DNA from: DAOPXV01 sp964551445
GTDB taxonomy: Bacteria > Muiribacteriota > UBA9980
Assembly (NCBI GenBank): GCA_964551445.1
Contig: CAZKCG010000012.1
Span: 1 to 64,000, forward strand
Direction of reading: 5' to 3'
DNA: 64,000 bases
The notes beneath the pieces are model-generated. The model ran no database searches and had not been told where the DNA came from. It saw nothing but the letters and a program-made list of their open reading frames with translations. This document shows positions 42,137 to 51,344 of this stretch, piece after piece; position 1 is the first letter of the stretch; the number at the start of each line of letters is the position of its first letter. The translations under genes were made by a program, and so were the position numbers.

Positions 42137-44143
42137 ATGTATTCTGGAAAAACCAAAAATAAAAACTGGAAAAATTCTATTCCTCTTTTTTCGTTCGTGT
42201 CCATCCTCGTCATTTCATTCATGCTTTCCGGCAGCGCCATGCTTCCCCAGAAGAAGCTTAACGACGATATCTCAACCGCCATCAAAAATATCCGCGTTTC
42301 AGGAAATTTTTCCAACGCAGAGTTATGGCATGTTTTAAAACGCTTATCAGCGGAAAACAATATCAGGATCTATTCCGAAGCCGAACTCGAGGGCAGGATC
42401 AGCGCGGCGCTTTTTAACACTCCATTAGATGAAGCGCTTTCAAAGATGCTCGCGGGTCTCGGATATACGCATGAATATAAGCAGGATGGAATACTGATAG
42501 CCAGAAACTCCAACGCGCAGGGATCGCCGGCGGCAGGCCCGGCGCTGAAAAAAAGCTATATCGCTCCTTCTTTTATAAGCGTAATGAAAGTAAAAGAGAT
42601 CATAGAACGCTATAGATCCGAAACCGCGGTCGTTTCATACGATGAAAAGAATAATTCGCTGCTTCTGGAAGAAAAACCGGAAATATCGGACATCATAACG
42701 CGAAAGATACGCGAAATAGACCGGGTGAGCTCAAATTCCGGCGCAGGCGAACCGGACGGCGCGCTTCAGGAAACCAGACTGTTCTCTCTTAAAAATTCAA
42801 AGGTCTCAGACCTTCTGCCTGAACTGCAGAAACTTCTAGCGCGAAACGATTCGGCATTTCCGAATGAAAATCTGAATTCGGTTATCGTGACCGCAAGCAG
42901 CGATAAAATAGCGGAGATCGAAAAACTCGTAAGCGGTTTCGAACTCTGTGACGCTGTTGCCACGGTTAATTTCAAGATAATGGAAGTTCCCGTTGAAATA
43001 GCCGCTGAATTAAGCCGGATCGGTTACAATCTTGAAACGGACGGTAAAAGCGGCGTGAAATTTTCAAAAATAAAAAACAAGGATTATTTTTACGGAATAA
43101 CCGGCAAATTCATGAGATTTTCAGACGGGCTCGCATGCGATAACGGCGGCTTCGTAGAAATAAACGGCCGCTATCACTCGATAAACTCTAAATTAATTAT
43201 AAAGCCCGCGATAAATAAGAACGGAAGCTTTAAATTAAAAGCCGAAGCCCGCGAAGAAATAAGCGCTGAAATATTCCACAAGAACGCTGAAGCGAGCGTT
43301 TTCAACTCGCGCGGATTCGAGGCGGACCTTAAGGAAAGCGATCTTGTAATAGTGAGCGGATTTGAGAAAAGCGTGGCCGACGCGGTCGCCATGTCAGCAT
43401 TTTTTGAAGAATTATCATTCGTTCCGGGCCTTGGAAAAATGGCGGCAGCCGCGAAAAAAATAGCGGCGTCAGATAACCCGGACCTTCTGGAAGGCGGGAC
43501 CGTGATCGTGGTCGCGATAGAGGTTTCAGCGAAAAAAAGCGGAAAGGGAATGGCGAAATATTCTTTCATCAATCTCGCCAGGATCTCTGAAATGAGACCG
43601 CGCGCGGAGGACGCGGCCGTAAATACGGATTTCGCGGCAGAATGTATGTATAACGGTTCGTCCGGCACGGCGGTCCGTGAAATGCCGGTTCAGGAAACAA
43701 TTAATGGCGGGGTCATTACCGAAGACACTTCGGCCTGTATTAAAAAAACCGTCGCAGTGAAAAGCGCCCCTGAAAAAAAATTCATGGACGGCGACGAAAA
43801 AATGCCGGAAGAAAAAGATGAAGAACAGATCGCGATCGAAAAAACCAAAAAGTATATGCAAAAAGCTCAATATAAAAAAGCCCGCGACGCCGCCCGCGAA
43901 TATCTTGAAAAAAGCCCCGAATCGGTCGAAATGCGCGTAGTACTCGGCAACGCCCTCAAGGAACTCAAGAATTTCGTTTCAGCGAAAAAAGAGTGGGAAA
44001 TAGCTCTGGAAGCGGCCCCCGAAAACGAAGGCCTTAAAGAAAACGTCGAAAAGATGGATAAACTGATATCTCTCATTAGATCAGAAAAAGAGAAACTCGG
44101 GAATAAGGAGTCGGCCGCCGAGCTCGAAAAATATCTGAGATAA
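42137..44143 (+). CDS. Secretin-like protein with a C-terminal TPR
   Basis: 668 residues. A basic N-terminus and hydrophobic helix (about 14-35) act as signal or anchor. Residues about 45-122 are an STN/N0 domain (SGNFSNAELWHVLKRLSAEN, ALFNTPLDEALSKMLAGLGY). Two N1-type KH-like modules follow at about 145-200 and 215-275 (LFSLKNSKVSDLLPELQKLL, NSVIVTASSDKIAEIEKLV), as in GspD/PilQ. The region 280-470 is beta-rich like a reduced secretin channel (VNFKIMEVPVEIAAELS, LIIKPAINKNGSFKLKAEA, DLVIVSGFEKS). Residues about 565-650 form a TPR pair. A TPR fused behind a secretin core is unusual; no GspE/GspF partners are adjacent. AAGGGAAG precedes the ATG. Confidence 0.75.
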   Translation: MYSGKTKNKNWKNSIPLFSFVSILVISFMLSGSAMLPQKKLNDDISTAIKNIRVSGNFSNAELWHVLKRLSAENNIRIYSEAELEGRISAALFNTPLDEALSKMLAGLGYTHEYKQDGILIARNSNAQGSPAAGPALKKSYIAPSFISVMKVKEIIERYRSETAVVSYDEKNNSLLLEEKPEISDIITRKIREIDRVSSNSGAGEPDGALQETRLFSLKNSKVSDLLPELQKLLARNDSAFPNENLNSVIVTASSDKIAEIEKLVSGFELCDAVATVNFKIMEVPVEIAAELSRIGYNLETDGKSGVKFSKIKNKDYFYGITGKFMRFSDGLACDNGGFVEINGRYHSINSKLIIKPAINKNGSFKLKAEAREEISAEIFHKNAEASVFNSRGFEADLKESDLVIVSGFEKSVADAVAMSAFFEELSFVPGLGKMAAAAKKIAASDNPDLLEGGTVIVVAIEVSAKKSGKGMAKYSFINLARISEMRPRAEDAAVNTDFAAECMYNGSSGTAVREMPVQETINGGVITEDTSACIKKTVAVKSAPEKKFMDGDEKMPEEKDEEQIAIEKTKKYMQKAQYKKARDAAREYLEKSPESVEMRVVLGNALKELKNFVSAKKEWEIALEAAPENEGLKENVEKMDKLISLIRSEKEKLGNKESAAELEKYLR

Positions 44144-44179
44144 TTTTCAAAAAGTCAATATTTTGTACCCTCCGCACTC

Positions 44180-44217
44180 AACCTGAAAAGACCGGTTTCT
44201 TTTCAGGTTTTTCTTTT
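44180..44217 (+). terminator. Strong intrinsic terminator
   Basis: AACCTGAAAAGA-CCGGTT-TCTTTTCAGGTT, a perfect 12 bp stem (44180-44209), then TTTCTTTTT. Confidence 0.88.
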
Positions 44218-44286
44218 TATAATGCGTTTTTTGAGCATTTTATAAAATATTCGGGCCTGAAATTTAATTATCTTCATTTTATAAAA

Positions 44287-44315
44287 TTGACAATGAAAAA
44301 ATATTTTGATACAAT
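44287..44315 (+). promoter_or_regulatory. Sigma-70 promoter with almost no leader
   Basis: TTGACA (44287-44292), 17 bp, TACAAT (44310-44315). The expected start near 44322 is about 7 nt before ATG 44329, so an upstream frame start at 44287 is excluded because it overlaps the promoter. Confidence 0.72.
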
Positions 44316-44328
44316 AAAAGGTTATAAA

Positions 44329-45117
44329 ATGTCTCTAAAACTAATATATGAAAATACGGGGCTCTCGATGGCCACATACGACGAGGGATATATATCGCTT
44401 GTCGAAGAGGCCGTCGAATCGGGCAAAAGAATAGATATCAGAGGCGGCGGCGAAAGTTTTTACTTCGTAAAAAACATTTCGGATCCGCTGGATATTTTTG
44501 TTTACTCGAAAGACGGGGCGGTCTCGCACGCGGTCCCTTTTTACGGGGGCGGGAAGAGCGGACTTACAGCCGAGATAGAGCTTGCCGAAGGCGGAAGCGG
44601 ATCTTTCGGCGAGGAAAAAACGAGAAGTTTCGTAGGGGCCATAGTTTACGGCAAAAGTCAGGAAGGTGGATTTTCCAAGATTGTTCCAGCTGCGGTGAAC
44701 GCCAATATATACAAAGGCGCGCCGCAAAGGTATTTCTCCGCCAAAAGACTTAAGTTCGAATTGAACGCCCAGACGGTTTTTGAAAGTTTGAAAGTTTATA
44801 AGGACGAGGCGCAATATTTTATAAGCAAGCCCATCGTTCCTGAAAAAGCGGTCGTCGCGTTAAAATTCATCGACCGCGAAGAAACTCCGGCCGAGAATAT
44901 GCCTTACGCGCATATAACCGGCAGGATATCGAGAGTCGAAACCGTTTTAAACGCCTACACACGCGAGTTCTTCAGGGTCATAAGCGTAAGGACGCTCAAC
45001 GACATCGAGATCTGCGCACTTTCGAGGCGGCCCGGCCAGGGCGAGAACGATCCGCTGAAGGACGCCGGCGAAGGACGGATACTGGAGTGTGACGTTTATT
45101 TCACCTGCAGATTCTGA
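44329..45117 (+). CDS. Hypothetical protein
   Basis: 262 residues from ATG 44329. No signal peptide, no membrane segment, no Cys-rich site; it appears to be a mixed alpha/beta soluble protein (SLVEEAVESGKRIDIRGGGESFYFV, KSGLTAEIELAEGGSG, AHITGRISRVETVLNAYTREFF). The C-terminal part, with VVALKFIDREE and ISRVETVLNAYTREFFRVISVRTL, could be a small beta-barrel of PilZ type by general shape, but the RxxxR and DxSxxG motifs are missing, so I give no function. It overlaps the methyltransferase gene by 29 bp. Confidence 0.7.
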   Translation: MSLKLIYENTGLSMATYDEGYISLVEEAVESGKRIDIRGGGESFYFVKNISDPLDIFVYSKDGAVSHAVPFYGGGKSGLTAEIELAEGGSGSFGEEKTRSFVGAIVYGKSQEGGFSKIVPAAVNANIYKGAPQRYFSAKRLKFELNAQTVFESLKVYKDEAQYFISKPIVPEKAVVALKFIDREETPAENMPYAHITGRISRVETVLNAYTREFFRVISVRTLNDIEICALSRRPGQGENDPLKDAGEGRILECDVYFTCRF

Positions 45118-45742
45118 TACGGCGGAGGATTTTTTCGACGCCATGGCTGAAAAATGGGACGCGGTATGTTTTCACGATCCGGCTTTAATAAACCGGCTGA
45201 TGGAGCTTACGGAACTTTCAAACGGATCCGGACGGACAGGAAAATTAAGGGTATTAGACGCCGGATGCGGAACGGGAGTGATGATCCCCTTCATCCATCA
45301 TTTCGCGGGCGCTGCCGATCTGGAGTTAGACGCCATTGATCTTTCCGAAAAAATGCTGGACGCCGCAAGAAATAAGCTTTCCGCTTACGGGAGAGTTAAT
45401 TTTATAAAGGCGGATATACTTGACGGCGGCTCGGAGTTCTCGAAAAGATCCGCCGGAAGGTACGACGCGATTTTTTTATATTCGGTGTTTCCGCACTTTA
45501 ATGATTTCGCCGAAGCCGCTTCAAAAATAAACGGATTGCTCGCGCCGGACGGCAAAATGATCATAATGCATTCCGAATCGCGCGAAGCCCTGAACCGGAT
45601 GCACGGGGAAAGAGACGGCGTATCCGACGCGATACTTCCGCCGGCCGCGGAACTCGCTGAAATATTCATTGAAAATAATTTTAAAATAAATTACCTGCTT
45701 GATACTGATTATTGTTATTTTATACTGGCTCAAAAAAATTAA
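45089..45742 (+). CDS. Class I SAM-dependent methyltransferase
   Basis: 217 residues from GTG 45089. SAM-binding motif I is VLDAGCGTGVMIPFI, motif II the acidic IDLSEKMLDAARNKL, then FIKADILDGG and YDAIFLYSVFPHF. The opening FFDAMAEKWDAVCFHDP is typical of small UbiE/class I enzymes in anaerobes that begin just before this segment. The GTG has only a close GGAG; ATG 45143 would cut into the conserved opening, so a start at or near 45089 is preferred. The substrate is unknown. It overlaps the preceding gene by 29 bp, an unusually long overlap that argues for tight coupling. Confidence 0.85.
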   Translation: MTFISPADSDTAEDFFDAMAEKWDAVCFHDPALINRLMELTELSNGSGRTGKLRVLDAGCGTGVMIPFIHHFAGAADLELDAIDLSEKMLDAARNKLSAYGRVNFIKADILDGGSEFSKRSAGRYDAIFLYSVFPHFNDFAEAASKINGLLAPDGKMIIMHSESREALNRMHGERDGVSDAILPPAAELAEIFIENNFKINYLLDTDYCYFILAQKN

Positions 45743-45757
45743 GGAAGTGAAAACCAG

Positions 45758-46675
45758 ATGCCGCTTCATGAAGACGTTATCATAATGACCCCCGACGGCG
45801 AAAAAGCGCTGAAATCGATGAAAAAGATCACCGTTCTCTTAGACGGGAACGGCGCGTACCAGAACGTTCTTTCCACCATAATAGACGATTATCACGGATA
45901 TTTCCACGAATTCTGCTGCAAGGCCATCCCCTTCACTTTTAAATGCACGGCTGACCAGCTCGTTTTTTGCGCCAAGGACGTGCCGAAAGCGGACGACACG
46001 GATAAGATCACTCACGAAAAACCTTCATATGTAAGGGCCGGTTCCATAAGTATTTACGAATATCTGGCCATGCCTTATCTTCAGGAAATAACCGAGGTGC
46101 TGCCGATAAGCCTGCCGATCGAAAAAGACACTTTCTGGCATTTCGTCGGCGTCACGCTCAACAGGATAGCCCTTGGAAAGATGCCCAAGCTCGAGGCCAG
46201 CCGCGTAACGATACAACTCTTCGCGGATGAATTGAAGCTCGTCAAATTCCCCGAAGAACTCAACAAGATAAACACGGTCGGCGGACTGGTGATATTGAAT
46301 CCGTCGTTCTCAAATTACATAACCCAGATAACGCAAAACCCCATGCAGCTTCTGTATCTGCCGTTAAAATGCCAGGCCGCGCTTTACGAGGGCTTTAATT
46401 TCGACCATGAAAGGCCGCCGTCATCGGATAATATCCAGCTGATGTTCGTCATGTGGTATATCTACTGCCGCGTCAATAAAAAACTCGCGAATATACAATC
46501 GACGAAGGGCCGCGAATACAGGCTTAATTTCCTTAACAACGCTCTGCCCTGCCTGGATTACATCTGGTTCAGAATAAGCGACATCAGGGTCACGATCGAA
46601 AAATGCAAAATATATCATTTCAAAACCGAGACGCCCTCCATACTCGCCAGAAATTTCATAGTCCGCCCGCAGTAG
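45758..46675 (+). CDS. Hypothetical protein upstream of XPB
   Basis: 305 residues, soluble, no signal peptide. Starts MPLHEDVIIMTPDGEKALKS with GGAAG about 10 nt upstream. Hydrophobic helices and a Tyr/Phe-rich middle (YIYCRVNKKLANI, PCLDYIWFRISDI) suggest a compact alpha-helical protein. Five Cys are scattered, with a CC pair in FCCKAIPF. No family recognised. It lies 66 bp before the XPB helicase and on the same strand, so it may be a partner in the same pathway, which is inference from position only. Confidence 0.72.
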   Translation: MPLHEDVIIMTPDGEKALKSMKKITVLLDGNGAYQNVLSTIIDDYHGYFHEFCCKAIPFTFKCTADQLVFCAKDVPKADDTDKITHEKPSYVRAGSISIYEYLAMPYLQEITEVLPISLPIEKDTFWHFVGVTLNRIALGKMPKLEASRVTIQLFADELKLVKFPEELNKINTVGGLVILNPSFSNYITQITQNPMQLLYLPLKCQAALYEGFNFDHERPPSSDNIQLMFVMWYIYCRVNKKLANIQSTKGREYRLNFLNNALPCLDYIWFRISDIRVTIEKCKIYHFKTETPSILARNFIVRPQ

Positions 46676-46741
46676 GTCCATCGTTATCCGCCAGCGGCCA
46701 TTGAATTTCACGCGTTTATAAAACACGGCGAACATAAAAAA

Positions 46742-48505
46742 ATGACCAACCATCAAAACACTGAAGGCCCCTTAATAATCCAGAGCGATCTCACCGTTCT
46801 TCTCGACACTTCAAGCCGGGTTTTCGAAGAATGCAGGAGGTCGCTGCTTTTATTCGCGGAACTTTTAAAATCTCCCGAATATATGCACACCTACAGGATA
46901 ACCCCTATATCGCTCTGGAACGCGGCTGCGCTCGGAATGACCGCCCTTGAAATAACCGGGGCGCTGAAAAAATATTCGAGGTTTCCGCTCCCCGAAAACG
47001 TCATATACGAGATCGATTTCAACATAGCGCGATTCGGAAAGCTCACTCTTTTAAGATCAAAGGGAAAACAGCTCTGCCTGAACTCAAGCGATAAATACAT
47101 ACTCATGGAGATCTGCGGAAACGAAACGGCCGCGAAATTCATCCACAAAAAGATCGACGAATTAAACGTGATCATCAAGCCTGAATTCCGCGGCGAACTC
47201 AAAAGGATCCTTACCCGCATGGGTTATCCCGTGCGCGATATAGCCGGATACGTCGAAGGCAGCCCGCTGGAGGTCAATCTTAAAAATTTCATCGCGTCTG
47301 GAAAACCTTTCGGGCTGCGCGATTATCAAAGCGCGGCGGTCGAGGCTTTTCACCTCGAAGGAAGATTTGACGGCGGTTCGGGCGTCGTGGTGCTCCCGTG
47401 CGGAGCGGGCAAGACATGCGTCGGAATAGGCGCGATGTCGAAGGTGCGGTCGGAAACTCTGATCTTAACCACTAACACCGTGGCAGTCAGGCAATGGATA
47501 AGCGAACTTATCGACAAAACGACGATCTCGCCGGAAGATATAGGCGAATATTCGGGCGATAAAAAACAGGTGAGGCCCGTGACCGTTTCAACTTATCAGA
47601 TGATAATGTGGCATCAGGGATTCAACGATCATTACCCGCATTTCGCGGTGCTTACGGATAATTCATGGGGTCTTATAATTTATGACGAGGTCCACCTGCT
47701 GCCGGCGCCGATATTCCGGGTAACCGCCCAGATACAGGCAAGACGGCGGCTCGGACTCACGGCGACGCTCATCCGCGAGGACGGCCTCGAAGGCGACGTT
47801 TTTTCGCTTATAGGGCCGAAAAGATACGAGCTGCCATGGAAAACACTTGAAAAAAGCGGATTTATAGCGAAAGCCAACTGCTACGAAATAAGGGTGCGCA
47901 TGGGCGACGCTCAGAAATACGATTACGCCGTCGCTAAACACTCTCAGAAACACCGCATCAGCTCCGTGAACAACAACAAAATAGACGTTATAAAAAAGAT
48001 CATCGGCATGCACGGCGGCGAGCCCACTCTCGTCATCGGTCAATATCTCGATCAGATAGGCGATATCGCGAAGGTTTTAAACGCGCCGATAATAACCGGC
48101 CGCACTCCATCGAAGGACCGCGAACTGCTTTATCATAAATTCAAGCTCGGGCATATCCCGGTGCTTGTGGTTTCAAAGGTGGCTAATTTCGCGATAGACC
48201 TTCCGGACGCGTCGTGCGCGATACAGGTGTCGGGAACCTTCGGCTCGAGGCAGGAAGAGGCGCAGCGGCTCGGAAGGATCTTAAGGCCCAAGACCGACGG
48301 GCGCGAAGCTCACTTTTATTCGCTGGTAACATCCGATTCGGTGGAACTCGAATTTTCACAGAACCGGCAGATATTTTTAACGGAACAGGGCTATAAATAT
48401 TACATAATGGACGGTCAGCAATTCATAGACAGGATGCTCATAGCCGCGCCGGAGATCAATGAACGGTCAGCGCTTTTGAATGAAAATAATATGGTTAAAA
48501 TATAA
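46742..48505 (+). CDS. Bacterial XPB/Ssl2-type superfamily 2 DNA helicase
   Basis: 587 residues. A damage-recognition-like N-terminal part (about 1-180) carries the helicase_C_3-type region, then LRDYQSAAVEAF opens the RecA1 core. Walker A is LPCGAGKT (about 218-225), motif II is DEVH (about 314-317), motif III LGLTATLIREDG, and the RecA2 domain ends with QVSGTFGSRQEEAQRLGRILRPK (motif VI). These are the marks of the XPB family, in archaea and eukaryotes part of repair and TFIIH, and found in scattered bacteria. The usual archaeal nuclease partner Bax1 is not seen. There is no clear ribosome site before the ATG. The C-terminal 60 residues are normal for bacterial members. Confidence 0.92.
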   Translation: MTNHQNTEGPLIIQSDLTVLLDTSSRVFEECRRSLLLFAELLKSPEYMHTYRITPISLWNAAALGMTALEITGALKKYSRFPLPENVIYEIDFNIARFGKLTLLRSKGKQLCLNSSDKYILMEICGNETAAKFIHKKIDELNVIIKPEFRGELKRILTRMGYPVRDIAGYVEGSPLEVNLKNFIASGKPFGLRDYQSAAVEAFHLEGRFDGGSGVVVLPCGAGKTCVGIGAMSKVRSETLILTTNTVAVRQWISELIDKTTISPEDIGEYSGDKKQVRPVTVSTYQMIMWHQGFNDHYPHFAVLTDNSWGLIIYDEVHLLPAPIFRVTAQIQARRRLGLTATLIREDGLEGDVFSLIGPKRYELPWKTLEKSGFIAKANCYEIRVRMGDAQKYDYAVAKHSQKHRISSVNNNKIDVIKKIIGMHGGEPTLVIGQYLDQIGDIAKVLNAPIITGRTPSKDRELLYHKFKLGHIPVLVVSKVANFAIDLPDASCAIQVSGTFGSRQEEAQRLGRILRPKTDGREAHFYSLVTSDSVELEFSQNRQIFLTEQGYKYYIMDGQQFIDRMLIAAPEINERSALLNENNMVKI

Positions 48506-48529
48506 TTATAACTAATACAAGGAGAACTC

Positions 48530-51343
48530 ATGTTTTTAAGAAAATTACGGTTCACGGCTCTGATGGTTTTTTTATTTTTATTCGCGGCCGGATGCAGCGG
48601 CGGCACAAGCTCGATAGTCGAAATACTGGTTCCGCCGGTAGAAGATCCTACACAGGGACAGGCTCAATCGAGCATAACAGGATACGTGACCTATGCGGAG
48701 ACCGCTCTCACAAAAGCGCCTCAGCGTGAAGCCGCCGTCGGAACGCTTGTTTCCGGGGCCACTGTGGAACTTAGAAAATCAAGCGGCATTTCGGGCGCGC
48801 CTCTTACAACCACGACGACGGGCGTCAGCGGAAAATTCTCGTTTACCGGCTTATCAACCGCGTCTTACGTAATAACCGCCAGGATCACTGATGGAACGAC
48901 GGTTTTGAAAAACGAATCGAAGATCGACATGACCGCTTCGAACCACGATTATTACATCCAGGAACAGACGATCCAGCTTGTAAAGACATCCTCCCTTTCC
49001 ATAACGGTAAAAGATAGCTCGGGCGCGGCCATTTCCGGAGCGACAGTAACTTTGAACGGCCTCCGCTCGCAGACGACCGATTCCTCGGGCAAAGCAGCTT
49101 TCAGTGAAATGCCTCGCGGAACATATGATCTTTCGGTCTCAAAAACATCCTACGCCGCGAAGAGCGAAACGGTCACGATGACGGGCGACGATCAGCCGTT
49201 TCAAACGATACTTATCGCCTCCGATTCTCAGCTTAAAGATCTTGCGGTTTCGGATATTTCTCTCTCGCCTCAAAGTTATGATATTTATGAAAGCGCGGCG
49301 GTCGTTTTAACGGTCACGACCGACAACCCGAACTCCGGAACCCTCAATTTCACATGGAACTCAACGGCCGGAAATTTAAGCGATAAGGCCCAGAGCGATA
49401 TTTCGGGCGGCAAGTCGTCGGCTCAGATAAAATGGACGGCGCCCTCTATAAATTTTTCAACGGGCCAGTTTTTCTCTTATCAGTCGGTGTCCGTGGCGGT
49501 CGCGGATCAGAAAGGCGCCGCCGGCAGCAGATCGGTTCAGTTCAGGGTCCTTAAAACCGGAACGGGCAAGATCAGCATAACTTCAACGCCCGGAACGCTT
49601 CCTACCGATATAGGACAGAAATTTTCATATCAGGCCGTGGCGTCGCCTTCCGATAACGTAAAATTCGAAAAACTAGACGGACCCGCCGGCCTTTCTGTTT
49701 CAACGAACGGCCTCGTCGAATGGACGCCTTCGGCTTACGGCGAATATACCGCCGTTATAAAGGCGACGGAACTCGCGGGCGGTTATTATGACATCCAGCG
49801 CATTTCAATCAGCGTAGCTAAATATATTCCGTCGTTATCCGCCGGAGAGACATTCTCAAAAACGGTATTAAAAGCGGGGTCAGGCCTTTCAACCATCATA
49901 CGGGACCTTTCAGCGAACGAATATGTCATCGCCCTGCCTTATAATAGATCTTCCGTATATAACTCATACCAGATGAGCGTTTATACGAACAGCCAGGCGC
50001 CGCCTTCGGCCTCCATGGCGCCGCTTAAAAGCCCCGCGGCCGAAAATATAACGCCGGAAATCGCCGGACAGATGAGACGGGATATTTCAATGAGATCCCT
50101 TGAAAGCCGCAGCGCGGGATCAAGAGCGGCCGGAATGCGTTCCGGCGCGGTTGAAACCGGGTCCGCGGCGCCTTCGAAAGCCCCCGCGGTAGGCGATACC
50201 ATGACGTTTTATTCGCTCAATTCCCTGGCGTGGCCTCCGTCCGAATCCGACTGGACACGCGTCACGGCAAAGTTACGCGCCATAGGCTCCCGCTGCTATA
50301 TTTACGAGGACGAAAGCGTATCTTATCCTTATCTCGCGCTTACATCCGCCGATATAAGCCGTTTCGTAACGGCCTTCGATAACGAGGTCTATCCAAAGGA
50401 CACCGCGGCGTTCGGAAGCGAACCCACACCCGGCGTGGATAACGACGCTAAGATCTATATACTTTTCACCAAAAACGTTAACTATCAGACGGCGGCCGGA
50501 TATTTCGACTCGACCAATGAGCTTAAGCAGAGTTACCTCGATTCGAGCCCCACCTACAATAAAAATTCGATCGGCGAAAAATATTATTCGAACGAAAAAG
50601 AAATGTTTTACATGTCCGTTCCGAAACAGAGTTTTCAGGGAACGAATTATCAGGTGAACACGCTCGGAGTGCTGGCGCATGAATTTCAGCACATGATAAA
50701 CTGGAACCAGCATAACAGCCTCAAACCCGACTCGCTCGAAGAAGCCTGGCTTAACGAAGGCCTTTCACAGGTAGCGCAGGATATATGCGGATACGGCTAC
50801 CAGTACGGAACACTTGCCTTTATCATGGACCCGTTCCTGCGTTCCCCTGAATCCTACTCTCTGACCAAATTTCAGTTTGGCCTCGGATATTACGGTTACG
50901 CCTATCTTTTCACCAGATATCTCATAGACCGCGGGGCTGTTCCTCTCAACCTCGTAAAAACATCAAGCGCCGGCCGTGCCAACGCCGAAGCCGAGATCAA
51001 GCGCGCCGGACTCGCTTCGTCATTCGACGAATTTTTCGAGGACTTCACCGCCGCTCTTTATCTTTCAAACACGGGAATAACGAACGACGCGAAATATAAT
51101 TTCAAAAGCATAAACATAAGGACCTCCCAGAGCGACTCTCCGCCGACCAGGCTTTCCGGCCCGGCCACGACGCGAAATCTTCTGCTGCCGGTTTCGTTTG
51201 AAAGTTCCTCGTTATATGAATACGGATTTCAGATCATCAAATGCGCTCCCGCTTCCGGCGCGGCAACGGCATCACAAAAATTTTCGATGACCGATAACAC
51301 ATCAGGAAATATAGGCGCGGTAATTTTAAGAATAAAGAAGTGA
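48530..51343 (+). CDS. Lipoprotein with carboxypeptidase-regulatory-like domains and an M30-like metallopeptidase
   Basis: 937 residues. Signal peptide with lipobox LFAAGC; Cys22 is the lipidated residue. Two CarboxypepD_reg-like beta domains follow (about 40-135 and 155-225: AISGATVTLNG..TTDSSGKAAFSEMPRGTYDLSV), then Ig-like repeats (about 235-435: GTGKISITSTPGTLPTDIG, LVEWTPSAYGEYTAVIKA). The C-terminal peptidase has HEFQHMINW (His717, Glu718, His721) and EEAWLNEGLSQVAQ with Glu743, the pattern of the M30 hyicolysin group of zinc peptidases; YGYAYLFTRYLIDR and a final beta domain follow. It should be an outer-membrane lipoprotein peptidase. AAGGAG lies 6 nt before the ATG. Confidence 0.87.
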   Translation: MFLRKLRFTALMVFLFLFAAGCSGGTSSIVEILVPPVEDPTQGQAQSSITGYVTYAETALTKAPQREAAVGTLVSGATVELRKSSGISGAPLTTTTTGVSGKFSFTGLSTASYVITARITDGTTVLKNESKIDMTASNHDYYIQEQTIQLVKTSSLSITVKDSSGAAISGATVTLNGLRSQTTDSSGKAAFSEMPRGTYDLSVSKTSYAAKSETVTMTGDDQPFQTILIASDSQLKDLAVSDISLSPQSYDIYESAAVVLTVTTDNPNSGTLNFTWNSTAGNLSDKAQSDISGGKSSAQIKWTAPSINFSTGQFFSYQSVSVAVADQKGAAGSRSVQFRVLKTGTGKISITSTPGTLPTDIGQKFSYQAVASPSDNVKFEKLDGPAGLSVSTNGLVEWTPSAYGEYTAVIKATELAGGYYDIQRISISVAKYIPSLSAGETFSKTVLKAGSGLSTIIRDLSANEYVIALPYNRSSVYNSYQMSVYTNSQAPPSASMAPLKSPAAENITPEIAGQMRRDISMRSLESRSAGSRAAGMRSGAVETGSAAPSKAPAVGDTMTFYSLNSLAWPPSESDWTRVTAKLRAIGSRCYIYEDESVSYPYLALTSADISRFVTAFDNEVYPKDTAAFGSEPTPGVDNDAKIYILFTKNVNYQTAAGYFDSTNELKQSYLDSSPTYNKNSIGEKYYSNEKEMFYMSVPKQSFQGTNYQVNTLGVLAHEFQHMINWNQHNSLKPDSLEEAWLNEGLSQVAQDICGYGYQYGTLAFIMDPFLRSPESYSLTKFQFGLGYYGYAYLFTRYLIDRGAVPLNLVKTSSAGRANAEAEIKRAGLASSFDEFFEDFTAALYLSNTGITNDAKYNFKSINIRTSQSDSPPTRLSGPATTRNLLLPVSFESSSLYEYGFQIIKCAPASGAATASQKFSMTDNTSGNIGAVILRIKK

Positions 51344-51344
51344 T

